The notes under the pieces were generated by a model, which worked only from the letters and a program-made list of their open reading frames with translations, searched no databases and was not told where the DNA came from. 64,000 bases of DNA from Dendronephthya gigantea (taxonomy: Eukaryota; Cnidaria; Anthozoa; Malacalcyonacea; Nephtheidae): positions 434,001-498,000 of the forward strand of contig NW_021163025.1 of assembly GCF_004324835.1 (NCBI RefSeq), in the 5' to 3' direction. The position numbers and the translations under genes are program-made. Within the stretch, counting starts at the first letter, position 1, and every line of letters starts with the position of its first letter. Shown piece after piece: positions 1 to 11,550 of the stretch.

Positions 1-330
1 CCGCTATGTAAATTTCGAGTTATTATAATTATTCATGTCTTTAGAAATCTATTGTTTTCACAGTCAGTGAAAACCAAAATATTAGCATAGCTGGACAAAT
101 CGACAGGCTGGCTACGCTACTGTACATGGTTGGCCTGAGCTCATGGTTGGCCCGGTCATTTACCGTGCGTCTGAACGATATCAAGGGTCTGTGAGTTTTT
201 TAAAACAAAAAATCTTTCTCATTAAACCACTTCTAAAACTATGCATTTTTGGATTAGTGTCTGAGCATTCTTACTGAAGCCCGGAGCTAGCGCTAAAGGC
301 TGGCCCTTTCCAGTGGCATAGGCACACATA

Positions 331-450
331 ATTGGGGAGAGGGGCATACTCATATATTTATGTAAAGATAATCGATTTCAAAAAGAATCAGTCACGCATA
401 ACATAAATATATATAAACATGCCCCCCCCAAATTATCATGCTAGCGACAT
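331..450. repeat. Palindromic MITE, family A, copy 1
   Basis: A short non-coding inverted-repeat element. One end has a G-run followed by a CATATTCATATATT-like stretch. The other end has the mirror image followed by a C-run and AATTATC. The middle reads close to AATCGATTTCAAAAAGAAT. The same layout recurs near 3599, 12648, 19818, 56030, 56895 and 58640, so this is a dispersed family. It has no coding capacity. A short repeat of ACGCC follows it at about 450-495. Confidence 0.6.
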
Positions 451-643
451 ACGCCACGCCACGCCCCGCCACGCCACGCCATGCCACGCCACGCCATTGA
501 CATGCGTCAAGCTTGTCAAGCGACCGATACAATTTCCTTGCGTCCTGACTTTAAAAATACCTGTCACGATGACAGGAAAGGAGTATATTAGTTATTACAA
601 AACGCCTAGCAACGCAAATATATATTCTTAAATGTTTTTCTAC

Positions 644-952
644 CTTCTCAACCATAACAAGATGATTGAATTCAGAGTTCGTTTCTTCATCAACTTCTTG
701 AAGTGTCTTGGCGTTGAGCTCACATCGACCTTTATCGATTCCTGAGGTTTTGTAATTGGCTGACGCACACGATTCTCTTCTCAGGCAATACATGCCGCAT
801 TCAAACTCGCTTCCTGCCTGTTTTGTCTCAATGACATTATTCGCCAAGTATTTCTTGACGTGTTTTCGAAACAATGCTTCTTTCCTGCATTGGACAGGCT
901 GTGGTATTTGCAAAACGAAATATAACGTACAAAGTATCAACAACGCAGTCAT
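644..952 (-). CDS. PAN/Apple-like secreted protein, exon 1 of paralogue 7 (partial gene)
   Basis: First coding exon of a tandem paralogue, 309 bp (103 codons), from ATG at 950-952 to a GT donor just below 644. It encodes a signal peptide (MTALLILCTLYFVLQIPQP) and then a PAN/Apple-like domain with the ECGMYCLRRESCASANYK core and the GRCELN motif. Length and splice phase (0) match exon 1 of the paralogues at 7849, 10487 and 12904. The linker and C-terminal exons are not in the 643 bases left of it, so they lie outside the window or are lost. Whether the gene ends in a fibrinogen-like or a W-C/CC-repeat domain therefore cannot be told. PAN domains usually bind proteins or sugars; the ligand here is unknown. 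Confidence 0.75.
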
Positions 953-1043
953 TGTGACCAGTACGTGCGGACAAGTAAAAGTATTGTATCTTGTCTATGT
1001 ATTACCGATGTAAATGTTCCTGCGGGAGGCTATAAAACGCACC

Positions 1044-1160
1044 ATGACGTCAAACGCGGACAGTATGATGTTACACGAAGTTTGATTGGCTGGATAGTTT
1101 TGTGGAGCCAATGAAATTTCGTGGAACATCAGACTTTCCGCGTTTGATGTCATTATAAGA
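1044..1160. repeat. Palindromic MITE, family C, copy 1
   Basis: Inverted repeat of about 115 bp. The left arm starts near GACGTCAAACGCGGA and the right arm ends near TCCGCGTTTGATGTCA, with TTTGATTGGCTGG facing GAGCCAATGAAATT inside. Related copies are at 4333, 11440 and 34252. Two of these lie just upstream of PAN-family first exons, so the element travels with the gene duplicates. Confidence 0.6.
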
Positions 1161-1942
1161 AAGGTCTATACGGTCGACCACATTGCGACGTGACCTAATT
1201 TAGTATTCCTTCATTGCCCTGAATATTCTTGAAAATAAAATTGAAGACTTAAATAAATTTTTTAAAAATCGTAGAAAGGGAAAAAATGCCAGCAAACATG
1301 GCTTTCGGGTATGCCTGTGTTTACCGCGACGAAGACGCCATAAACTATAAAATTTTTTTCTCGAACGATTTAAAATTAGTATTGAACTATATTATGTTTC
1401 AGCTAACTAGCTCCTTGTGGCATATTTAGCAATTCCAATTTATGCTGGCCTCTTTGACAGTTTGACTAATGGATTATAAATGACCGTATTGTATTAGTAA
1501 TTTGTTTTCGTTAACTTATACGGTTTCAAAACGCGAAGCGCTTTGCTAAACATTGGCTTGGCTTTCAGTGCTTACTATACTTGTCCTTTAAGGAAGATGT
1601 GGAATGAAATGGAATTTAACGAAACCCTGTCCTCAATAATTCGTAGCTAATGTATATTCATAAATTATAAGTTTTGTAAGGCAGGAAAGATCTGGCGGGA
1701 AAACTCTTTAAATTCTATAAGCCTCTTTGGTGAAGAGCGTGTTTCGAGAATAAGTAACCTAAATATTTTGAAATATTCCAGTGTGTGTTGCCGTTTGACG
1801 AAATTGGAATTAATGCTGTATTTTTATGCATACAAACTATAGAAACAACTCAGTAGAAGACAGTATACTGCTAGTTTTGAAAGCATTACCTCCGTCACCA
1901 TTCGGATGAAAGACGATTAAACATTAAATCAGCTAGAACAAT

Positions 1943-2092
1943 AAATGGGGGGGGGGTGTCTGTTTATTTATATATTCAAATCTGCACAACGGATTTCTAT
2001 TGTAAACTTTTGAACTTACTTAAAGATATCCGTCGGGTAGAACTGTGTATATAAACCCCCCCCACAAATTATCGTTTTAGCCACGCGCTGAC
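1943..2092. repeat. MITE family B, copy 1
   Basis: Non-coding repeat bounded by a G-run at about 1947 and a C-run at about 2058. It contains the family motif ATCCGTCGGGTAGAACTG and ends in AATTATCGTTTTAGC. The same motif (CCGTCGGGCAGAACTGAATA) recurs near 34900-34980, 45840, 47430 and 48360. Confidence 0.5.
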
Positions 2093-2453
2093 TAAATGTA
2101 AGATTGTTTTGATAACTTTACTCGTTGAGAATATTCTGTAACAAAACCGGATTATATAATTATTTTTTGACACCTATAGTGTAGCTAATACTTTTGCGTT
2201 TCGTCCACGCAATAATTGCCTTGTGCACGTGCGTTGCAAATAGGTTTATATTTACTAAATCTCATTACCATGTATACATATTTTCTATAGTATATAATAA
2301 CATACTGCAAGCTATATTCAGCTATATTCAAGCTATATTCTTTTAGCTTTGTGCAGTTCCCCCAAAATTTGTTTGCAATTTGGTTCAAATTAACTGTTGA
2401 TTTCACTCAGAAAAACTTTGATTATCTGAGCAAATTTACCGCCTCTCATTCAC

Positions 2454-4221
2454 CTATTCAGTCATGTTGCAGCATCGAAATTTTTCGATATTTTTTAACC
2501 AATACCCATGTCCACGATAAACGCCAGTGATATAATGCCCAGGCTTGGAACAGTTTGACCATCCTTCTTTATTGAACGATGTTCCAACATCTTCATCATA
2601 ACAAGATCCATACTCGAGAGGATGATTGCTGGGTCTGCAGCAGTATGCTGCCGTGATTTAATTTGTCCTATTCTTTTAAAACCTTCGCGATAAAGTCCGT
2701 TGAGAAAGTAGCCGTCTGAACAACGACTCCATGTTTCATCTCTACAAAATAAAAGTGAGATCGATATGCAGGTTTGTATTAATTGGAAAGTAATGGCATT
2801 AGTCAACAAAGACACATGCACACACAAAAAAGCCCTCCACTGAATTTAAATTCGGATACCAAACAAAAATTCTTTAAAAGGCGACTTTCATGCGTACCTT
2901 CGCAAAGTTTTTTTCCAGATAGTCTCATTACACACGCTACTCTGAGCCTTGAACGCTGGGGACGAATTACAGCATCTCGCTTCGTCAAGGTAATTAATAT
3001 AATCATCTTCACTTAAGGCAGAACTTCGATAAAATCCTGCGATAAAGAGATTTTTCTCGTTGCATTTTGACCAGCCCTTGCTTTCAAAACTAATCGTCCA
3101 GTTTGCGATGGAACAGTTTGGAGCTATCGCTAAATTTCGAGGATGAAAGTATGTGAATTGAATTGAATTTCTACATTACCATGCATGCACTTCTAATCAC
3201 AAAGTCACAAACGCATAATTCGCAAGCATAAAAGGCAGAATTCTTGAGGCTTACTTGTTTGGTTTTGTGTTTTCATTGTTGAATTGCTTGACGAGGCTCG
3301 ATCTGAATATTTCTAAAAATCATTAGTAGGAAAACAAATTAAATTTTCAATTGCTTCTCATGAAACCATCTCTAAAACTGTACATGTATTACTGCGTGGC
3401 GACCATTCTTATAACTGAGCTCATGGTTGGCCCTGTCATTTGCCGTGCGTCTGAACGATATCAAGCATCTGTGAGCTTTAGAAAACAAAAAATACTTCTC
3501 ATTAAACCACTTCTAAACAATACATTTTTGGATTAGTGAGCATTATTACTGAAGCCTGGAGCTAAAGGCTAGCCCTTTCCAGTGGTGTAAGCACACATGA
3601 TTGGGACGAGGGGGCATATTCATATATTCATGCATGTTAACAGACGTGTGAAGACAATCGATTTCAAAAAGAATTAGTAACGCACAACAATAAATATATA
3701 AATATGTCCCCCAAAATCATCATGCTAACTACGCTACTGGCCATTTCAGTTTCCTTGCGTCTAAACTTTGAAAATAATTGTGGAATTTTATATCAGAAAG
3801 TGTGCGACCGAATATGTATTCACGATGATAGGAAAGGAGTATAATAGTTGTTACAAAGCGCCTAGCTACCAACGCAAATATATATTCTTAAATGTTTTTG
3901 TACCTTTTCAAAAATAACAAGGTGATTGAATTCAGGGTTCGTTACTTCATCAACATCGGATATTTCTTGAAGTTTCTTAGCGTTGAGCTCACATCGACCT
4001 TTCCCGATTCCCGAGGTTTTGTAATTGGCTGACCCACACGATTCTCTTCTCAGGCAATACATGCCGCATTCAAACTCGCTTCCTGCCTGTTTTGTCTCTA
4101 TGACATTATTCGCCAAATATTTCTTGGCGTGTTTTCGAAACAATGCTTCTTTCGTGCATTGGACAGGCTGTGGTATTTGCAAAACGAAATATAACGCAAC
4201 AAGTGTCAGCAGCGATCTCAT
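2454..4221 (-). pseudogene. PAN + W-C/CC-repeat secreted protein, paralogue 6, frameshifted last exon
   Basis: Four exons on the minus strand: 3904-4221 (signal peptide and PAN-like domain, 106 codons, three more than its siblings because of an extra SDV-like insertion), 3255-3312 (58-bp linker), 2898-3129 (232 bp, first W-C/CC repeat: GWSKCNEKNLFIAGFYRSSA ... EARCCNSS) and 2454-2741 (second and third repeats). The last exon is 288 bp, where the intact paralogue at 5515-5797 has 283. The surplus is a 5-bp duplication near 2660 (AAATT/AAATC). It shifts the frame just before the expected YCC, so the reading frame continues in nonsense from there. Splice sites are otherwise intact. Either this is a recent pseudogene or the C-terminus is replaced by the shifted frame. 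Confidence 0.6.
3599..3735. repeat. Palindromic MITE, family A, copy 2
   Basis: Same structure as the copy at 331: a GGGGGCATATTCATATATTC end, an AATCGATTTCAAAAAGAATT middle, and a TATAAATATGTCCCCC end followed by CATGCTAACTACGC. It lies in intron 1 of paralogue 6. Confidence 0.6.
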
Positions 4222-4332
4222 TGTGACCAGTACATGCGGACAAATGAAGGTACAGTCTATGTTTTCATGTGTATTACCGCTATAAATGTCCCTGCGGTAG
4301 GCTATACAATGCACCTGCTAATATACCTTTTT

Positions 4333-4424
4333 CATAATGACGTCAAACGCGGAAAGTATGATGTTGTACACGAAGTTTGATTGGCTGGATAGTTTTGTGG
4401 AGCCAATGAGATTTCGTGGAACAT
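4333..4424. repeat. MITE family C, copy 2 (3' truncated)
   Basis: The left arm GACGTCAAACGCGGAAAGTA and the middle TTTGATTGGCTGGATAG/GAGCCAATGAG match the copy at 1044. The outer right arm is missing and the sequence passes straight into GGTCGACCACATTG, which is shared with 1155-1200. Confidence 0.5.
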
Positions 4425-5514
4425 GGTCGACCACATTGTGACGTGACCTAATTTAGTATTCTTTCATTGCCCGAAATATTCTTGAAAATGCAATGAAAGA
4501 TTGAAATCAATTTTTAAAAAATCGTAGAAAAGGAAAAAAAAAATTGCAGCAAACATGGCTCTCGTGAATGCTTGTGTTTTCCGCGACAAAAACGTCATAA
4601 ACTATAAGCGTTCTTTGTCGAACGATTTAAAATTAGTTTTGAACTATAATAATTATTATGTTTCAGCTAACAAAGAAAGTCTCCTTGTGGCATATTTAGC
4701 ATTTCCAATTTTTGCCGGCCTCTTTGGCTAATGGATTATAAAGGACTGTATTAGTAATTTGTTTTCGTTAACTTATACGGTTTCAAAGCACAAAGCGCTT
4801 TGCTAAACATTGGCTTGGCTTTCAGTGTTTTCTACTTATTTTTGAAGGAAAATGTGGAATGAAATGGAATTTAACGAAACCCTGTCCTCAATAATTGGTA
4901 GCTAATGTATATTCATAAACTACCCGACACCGTTGAAAATTACGTTTATGAAATTAACTTGAAAAACTCACTGGTTCACGTTTGTGCATTTCTGTTTTGC
5001 TCTCATAGAAAATGCTATCGAAGTTAAGTTAGTTAAAATTTCCTTATAAGTACAAGTACTCTGTGATCTTTTGAAAACTCATCAAAAACATCTGGCAGCT
5101 GTGAAATGGCTATTTTGAGACTTAAGCATAAACACATGCAAGGTTATGAATTCAGACACTTTGTTTTTACCGCCTGCAAGTTTCAAATTTTCACTGAAAG
5201 TTGAGTGAATTTGTGACAAATATCAAAGTTGAATTATTAACTGCTTTATTTTACTGTGCGTAATTGTATTCCCTCCACTCATTATCATAAGAAATATAGT
5301 AATTGCAAATATTGCGTGCGTTCAAAGTCTCATTTCCATGCATTTCTAATGTACACATATCACTATCCTAAAACTACGTGCTATAGCCATTCGGCTTTAT
5401 TTTATCTATGAATGTGAAAAGTTGTCTCACATGTGCAGTTGTCACACAATTTGTTTGTCTTGCAAAAAATCTTTGATTATACCTGAGCAAATTTGTCGCT
5501 TGTCATTGACCTAT

Positions 5515-8157
5515 TCATGCAGTCATGCTGCAGCATCGAAATTTGTCGATATTATTCAAAAAGAAACCAACCCCACGATAAACGCCAGCAATGTAATACC
5601 CAGGTTGAGAACAGTTTGACCATCCTTCTTGATTGAACGATGTTCCAACATCTTCATCATAACACGATCCATACTTGAGAGGATGATTCCTGGGTCTGCA
5701 GCAATTTGCCCAGTTGATGTTTGGTAATTTTTTGAAATTCGTGCGATGAAATCCGTTGAGAAAGTAGCCATTCGAACAAAGACTCCAAGTTTCATTTCTA
5801 CATGAAAAAAGTTAGATAGGCATGCTGGTATTTTATTCATCGTAGAGGAAAGCATCATTAAATTGAAAGACACATCAAAACACAAAAAAGACTCGGAATT
5901 TAAATACAGATTTCAAACAGGTAAAAATTACCCGAAAAGCGATTTTAATACGTACACAGCTCTAAAAGTGTCGTGCCAATACAACTCTTCACACACGCTA
6001 CTCTGAGCGCTGAACGCTTTTGACGAATTACAGCATCTCGCTTCGTCAAGGTAATTAATAAAATCATCACCCCTGGCAGTACTTCGATAAAATCCTGTGA
6101 TAAAGAGATTTTCCTCGTCGCATTTTGACCAGCCCTGACTTTCAAAACTAATCGTCCAGTTTGCGATAGAACAGTTTGGAGATATCACTAAATTTCGAAG
6201 TTGAAAGTATGTGAATTGAATTGAATTTCATTTGCACTTCTAATCACAAACGTATAATTCGCAAATAGCAATTTAAACGCAGAACTCTTAAGGCTTACTT
6301 GTTTGGTTTTGTGTTTTCCTTGTTGAATTGCATGACGAGGCTGGATCTGAATATTTCTATAATCATTGGGCAGGAAAACAAATTAAAATTTAAATTGCTT
6401 CCGATGAAACCATCTCTAAAACTATTCATGCTTGCTGGCATGCATTACTGAATGGCCATTCTTGTACCGAGGCCTTCGCTCATGGTTGGCCCTGGCATTT
6501 GCAAGGGCCCGTGAGTTTTGTACCCTAGTGAGTAGGCTACGGTCAAATATAAATTGATAGCATGTAAACGAAAACCCGCATGCGGATATATGTACAGTTT
6601 ATGTATGTGTCTAGTACTAACAGATTTTTTTTGCCTGTGGCATCTTTAGTAATTTCAATCCACACCGCTATACCTCTTTATTTAATTTAACTGCTGATAT
6701 AATTTAGTTCAGCATAGTTTTATTTTGTTGAAAAGATTGGCTATTAACTCAACGCATTTTAAAACAAACATACTATAATTGTTTTAATATAATTTCAGTT
6801 AATGATTCGTGACAAAACAATGCAAGATGGTTCATTTCAATTTCAAAACTAGCTCGTTTTTTGGAACACCTTGTATAAAGGAGCACAAAAATTTATATTG
6901 CTTCTGATGAAAACATCTCTAAAACTATTGTATTACTACATGACCATTCTTATACCGAGGCCTAAGCTCATAGTTACGTTGTATTTTGTCCTGCGTCTGA
7001 ACTATATCAAGAGCCTGTGAGTTTAATATCGTAGTGCGTAGTTTACGGTCAAATTTAAATTGATAGGAGGAAAGCGAAAACTTGCTTGCGAAAAAATTAT
7101 GTACAGTTTATGTATTTGTCTAGCGCTAACAGAATTACTTTTTGGCTGTGGCATATTTAGTAATTTTAATTCACACCGCGACCTCGTTAGCCATAATTTG
7201 ACTATACTGATATAATTTAGTTCTTGTCAACATAGTTTAAAAACACTTTTCTTTGCTGAAAAGATTGGTTATTAACTCAACGCATTTTAAAACAAACAGA
7301 CTATAATCGTTTTGATATAATTTCAGTTAATGATTCGTGACCAAAACAAAGCAAGATGTCTCATTTCAATTTTAAGACTAGTAAGTTTTTTATTTTTGGG
7401 ACACCTTGTATATCGTAATCGTATAGTTAGATTCGAAACGGCAACCAAAAGCTTATTCGTTCTCCACGAACAAGGAGACCGAAATCAAACCAGACCCAAC
7501 AGGTCATCTAGAGGCGAAACTTGAAGCCATCGCTTTGTGACTGCAATAATATAAATATTAAACGTACGTAGAAAAAAAAAGGGAAAATTAACATAGTTTT
7601 TCATTTCACATAAGAAAACTTCAGGGTAACGAGCTAGTGTGACAATTCTAACAATTTGATTAAATTACTACAACTTTCTGGGTTAATTATAAATCATAAA
7701 TCTGTACTCTCATCCTTATGACTCTTAAATTTCGTCTTATTGCAGTTTAACATTCCTGAGAAGCGATCACGATACTCGTTGACATGTAGTTAAATTGACA
7801 AACAAACCACCTAGCAACGCAAATATATATTGTAAAATGTTTTTCTACCTTTTCAACCATAACAAGATGATTGAATTCAGGGTTCGTTTCTTCATAAACT
7901 TCTTGAAGTGTCTTGGCGTTGAGCTCACATCGACCTTTACCGATTCCTGAGCTTTTGTAATTGGCTGACGCACACGATTCTCTTCTCAGGCAATACATGC
8001 CGCATTCAAACTCGCTTCCTGCCTGTTTCGTCTCTATTACATTATTGGCCAAGTATTTCTTGGCGTGTTTTCGAAACAATGCTTCTTTCCTGCATTGGAC
8101 AGGCTGTGGTATTTGCAAAACGAAATATAACGTACAAAGTATCAGCAGCGCAGTCAT
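5515..8157 (-). CDS. PAN + three W-C/CC repeats, secreted protein (paralogue 5, intact)
   Basis: The best-preserved gene of this architecture. Exons: 7849-8157 (309 bp), 6299-6356 (58 bp), 5956-6187 (232 bp) and 5515-5797 (283 bp). Together they make 294 codons with consistent phases (0, 1, 0), giving 293 residues. Exon 1: signal peptide and PAN-like domain with ECGMYCLRRESCASANYK. Exon 2: short Ser/Thr-rich linker. Exon 3: repeat 1 (NCSIANWTISFESQGWSKCD, ITGFYRSTA, EARCCNSS). Exon 4: repeats 2 and 3 (NETWSLCSNGYFLNGFHR ... NCCRP; GWSNCSQPGYYIAGVYRG ... RCCSMTA-stop). Each repeat follows W-S-x-C, [FY]-[IL]-x-G-[FLV]-[YH]-R, C-C. I do not recognise this repeat as a named domain. Intron 1 is about 1.5 kb and holds a local duplication. 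A secreted recognition or matrix role is an inference from the domains only. Confidence 0.75.
6540..7410. repeat. Direct duplication inside intron 1 of paralogue 5
   Basis: Two diverged copies about 500 bp apart (about 6540-6895 and 7040-7410). Shared landmarks are ACGGTCAAAT.TAAATTGATA, TGTACAGTTTATGTAT, TTCACACCGC or TCCACACCGC, and CAGTTAATGATTCGTGAC. Both end in an ACACCTTGTATA stretch that resembles a mariner-type terminus. Neither copy encodes anything I can support. Confidence 0.55.
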
Positions 8158-8238
8158 TGTGACCAGTACATGCGGACAAATGAAGGTACAGTCTATGTTT
8201 TCATGTGTATTACCGCTGTGAATGTGCCTGCGACCGGC
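8158..8238 (-). promoter_or_regulatory. Conserved 5' flank of PAN-family exon 1
   Basis: The 80 bases upstream of the start codon are nearly the same in at least three paralogues (4222-4300, 8158-8238, 10796-10876), including CCGCATGTACTGGTCACA just before the ATG. The diverged copies at 953 and 16947 keep parts of it. It could be a 5' UTR or core promoter kept by function, or just recent duplication. I see no clear TATA box at a fixed distance. Confidence 0.35.
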
Positions 8239-8259
8239 CATATTGTCGCGTTAATATAA

Positions 8260-9353
8260 TAATTAAATGTTTCGCTATATTATTGGCTGTTAGTTTTAGT
8301 GCTCTTACAACACCCCAAAATATTCTTGGGAAAAAATGGACGATTGAAAGAAATTTACAACATCAGATCATGGATTCTTAAGAATAGAATATGTCTGGAA
8401 AGCATCACTTTATCACAGAGGTGGACTCAGCGTAGGTCAGAATAAATTACACGGCCTAATTTTCAATTCAAAATGCCCTAGTAACAATGCTATTGGCTAA
8501 TACTTATTTCTAAGGAATATTTTTTACATAACAATCTACCAATATGATTGCAAGTTAAAGCTGAGGTCATTATTCTGACTTACCGGCCCTGTATCCGCCA
8601 CTGCTTCATCAAACTTTTAACTAAACATGTTCGTTCTTCTCGAAAAACAAAAAATCTTCTTGCATATTTAGTAATTTCAATTTATACAAGTCTCTTTAGC
8701 TAATGGCCTAGATATATATAAGTAATATATTTTTGCTAACGTAGTTTAAACACTGTAAAATGTGGCTTAAAATCTGCTTGAATTACAAATCTCGAATGAC
8801 TGAGAAATTTAAATGTATTTTGTTAATTGTGTTTTCTCTAGTTCGTTGACAACCCTATCAAACATGATCACATAAGGACGAATATGTACATACTATACTA
8901 CCGACCTATAACACTCGATGTTTAACACTGGCGTAATAGACCTGCAAATAACTTATCATCTGCGGTTGAGCGTCTCCATAAAACACACAGCTAGGAAACC
9001 TCCGGAGGTTTCGACCTCTTAAAAACTACGGCAGATCAATTGGTGAGAAATTGTATTCGAAGCGTGCAGCTACAAAATGCATTGCTCCCTTGTAAAAGAA
9101 AGCCCTATGCATATATGTGCGTGCAAATAGGATTAATCATTTTAAGTCCCATCCACCTGTATTCATCTTTGAATATTTTTAGCGTTACAGTCTAATTTTC
9201 CTGTGGAAGACTCTTCATTGGTGTTAAATAGCAATGTTAAAGATGCATATATTTATATTATAATGTTGTAAAACAATTTGCTGTTTTTCAAATAGGTTTG
9301 AACGGTTGGTTAATTCCTTGCAAAACTTCATTTTCGACTTCCCGTGGACATAT
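8260..9353. other. Intergenic, no gene seen
   Basis: About 1.1 kb between paralogues 4 and 5. It is AT-rich with no open frame or splice-bordered segment resembling its neighbours. About 8340-8500 partly matches 18830-18930, another spacer in the array, so it is duplicated spacer rather than unique sequence. Confidence 0.4.
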
Positions 9354-10795
9354 TCAATCATGCATACTGCAGCATTGGAATTGGTCCATATTGCTCAACC
9401 ATTTTCCTAATCCACGATACAGTCCGGTGATATAATACCCAGCCCGAGAACAGTTTGACCATCCTTCTTGATCAAACGATGCTCCAACATCTTCATTATA
9501 ACATGATCCATAATTCGCCGGGTGATTACCAGGTCGACAGCAATATGCTTCTGTGATTTGACCTAATTTGTTGTAACTTTTTCGATATAATCCGTTCAGA
9601 AAGTAACCAGTTGGGCAAAAACCCCACATATCGTCTCTATATATTATAAAAAAAGGAAATTAATGTATTTTTAAAAGTATTTTACACGGCGGATGCTTAT
9701 TTTCATGCACTACCCAAACTTCTAATGAATTTTACTTGTATATTTGAGGCGAATGTTATGTATTATAATTATTGCGAGAGGAAAGGTTACTTCAACATAC
9801 TCTCTCAAGTCATATGAAACGATTTCACACACGCCACTCTGGTTGAAAGCTGGTGTCGAATTACAGCATTTTGCCTCTTCAAGGTGACTAATGAGGTCGC
9901 TACGATTGCCAGGGGGAGGAGAGCTTCGATAAAATCCTGTGATGAAAAGATTATCCTCTGCGCATTTTGACCAACCTTTCTTGTCGAAACTGGTCGTCCA
10001 ATTTGCAATTAAACACGGTGGAAGCAAAACTAAACATTGGCATTAAGGAATCATTGACATTAAGGAATAGACAACATTTTCACTTGTATACTGCAATAAT
10101 GCAATGGAAAACGTGGAGAGAACAAAAACGTTCGGCACTAGCACTAGCTGGAAGCGAATGGTGTAAATTTCTTGTTCTGAACACGATATGATATTAACAG
10201 GTATAGTGACTCAGTGTCTTTCAACAATGCAAGATGGCCTTTTTCAACTTTATCAGAAATTTCAGAAAGTCAGAAATTTCTTCATATTTTCTTATCCCAC
10301 GCTATATATTTGTGCATTTAAACTAAAAATAACATATTTGAAAAATCAAGTGTTTAATTTAAAAAATTGTAAATATTTCCTCTCATCTCATTTGACTCGT
10401 TTATGTTTGCTGCTTGTTTGGGATCATCATAAACACGCAACAAACCACCTAGCAACGCAAACATATATTGTAAAATGTTTTTCTACCTTTTCAACCATAA
10501 CAAGATGATTGAATTCAGGGTTCGTTTCTTCATCAACTTCTTGAAGTGTCTTAGCGTTAAGCTCACATCGACCTTTACCGATTCCCGAGGTTTTGTAATT
10601 GGCTGACGCACACGATTCTCTTCTCAGACAATACATGCCGCATTCAAACTCGCTTCCTGCCTGTTTTGTCTCTATGACATTATTCGCCAAATATTTCTTC
10701 GCGTGTTTTCGAAACAATGCTTCTTTCCTGCATTGGACAGGCTGTGGTATTTGCAAAGCGAAATAAAACGCACAAAGTATCAGCAACACAGTCAT
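9354..10795 (-). CDS. PAN + three W-C/CC repeats, secreted protein (paralogue 4, linker exon not found)
   Basis: Exons seen: 10487-10795 (309 bp, signal peptide and PAN-like domain), 9801-10029 (229 bp, repeat 1: GWSKCAEDNLFITGFYRSS, EAKCCNST) and 9354-9636 (283 bp, repeats 2 and 3: GYFLNGLYRKS, AYCCRP, GWSNCSRAGYYITGLYRG, QCCSMHD-stop). Exon 1 ends in phase 0 but exon 3 starts with two bases of a split codon, so a 3n+1 linker exon is needed as in the siblings. I could not find one in 10030-10486. By comparison with paralogue 2, the region that should hold it is deleted. Joining exon 1 directly to exon 3 meets a stop within a few codons. The gene may now make only a truncated PAN protein, or use an exon I missed. 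Confidence 0.55.
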
Positions 10796-11439
10796 TGTGA
10801 CCAGTACGTGCGGACAAATGGAGGTACAGTTTATATTTACATGTGTATTACCGCTGTGAATGTGCCTGCGGTCGGCCATATTGTTAATATATTATACACT
10901 TAATATATGCTCCCGAGGGAAATAGTGAGTTTTGTTTTCCCAAGAGCCTGAATGTTTAACCTGTCTACAATAATTGGTAACTAATATATATTCGTAAATT
11001 ACCCAACACCGCACAAATGAAATTTTAATTCGAAAACTCACTGGTTCACATTTGTGCATTTATTTTTCGCCCTCAGAGAAATGCGACTGAGTTAAAACAA
11101 GTTCAAATTTCCTTCCGAATATTAGTGCTCTGTAATCTTTTGAAAACTCATGCATCAAAAATATCTGGCAGCTGTGAAATGAACATTTTGAGACTTAAGC
11201 ATATATACATGCAGTGAGGTTATGCAGACAATATGTTTTTACCATCTGCAAGCTTCAAACCTTCTGTGCAAGTCATTATATATCTTTTTGCACACCAACC
11301 AAATTTAATTGCCAGCACAACGAATTGCGCCTATATTTATGAATGCAAACTAATTTCTGCAGTAGGAATGCATTATTTTCATATGAAAAATTTAACGACA
11401 TATATGTCACTTCAGTAGACATGTCGCGTGCATGCAACA

Positions 11440-11550
11440 GACCTTTTTCATGAAAACACGAAATTTGATTGGCTGGATAGTTTTGTGGAGCCAATTAAAT
11501 TTCGTGTAACATGAGACTTTCCGCGTTTGACGTTATTATAAGAAAAGTCA
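11440..11550. repeat. MITE family C, copy 3
   Basis: Contains AAATTTGATTGGCTGGATAG and GAGCCAATTAAATTTCG, then GACTTTCCGCGTTTGACGTT. These match the inner part and right arm of the copy at 1044. It lies between paralogues 3 and 4. Confidence 0.5.

Noticed and set aside
2495-2827. Minus-strand frame with MMKMLEHRSIKKDG, also at 5556-5885, as a separate conserved protein.
   Set aside because: It is the shifted frame of the W-C/CC repeat exon. At 5515-5797 the correct frame gives the full repeat with all cysteines and splice phase.
7961-8221. A conserved plus-strand frame of about 86 residues (MADAHDSLLRQYMPHSNSLP...) opposite PAN exons, also at 756, 4025 and 16750.
   Set aside because: It is the antisense of the conserved PAN exon and recurs only because that exon recurs. 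The sense strand has a signal peptide, splice borders and cysteine pattern; the antisense has none.
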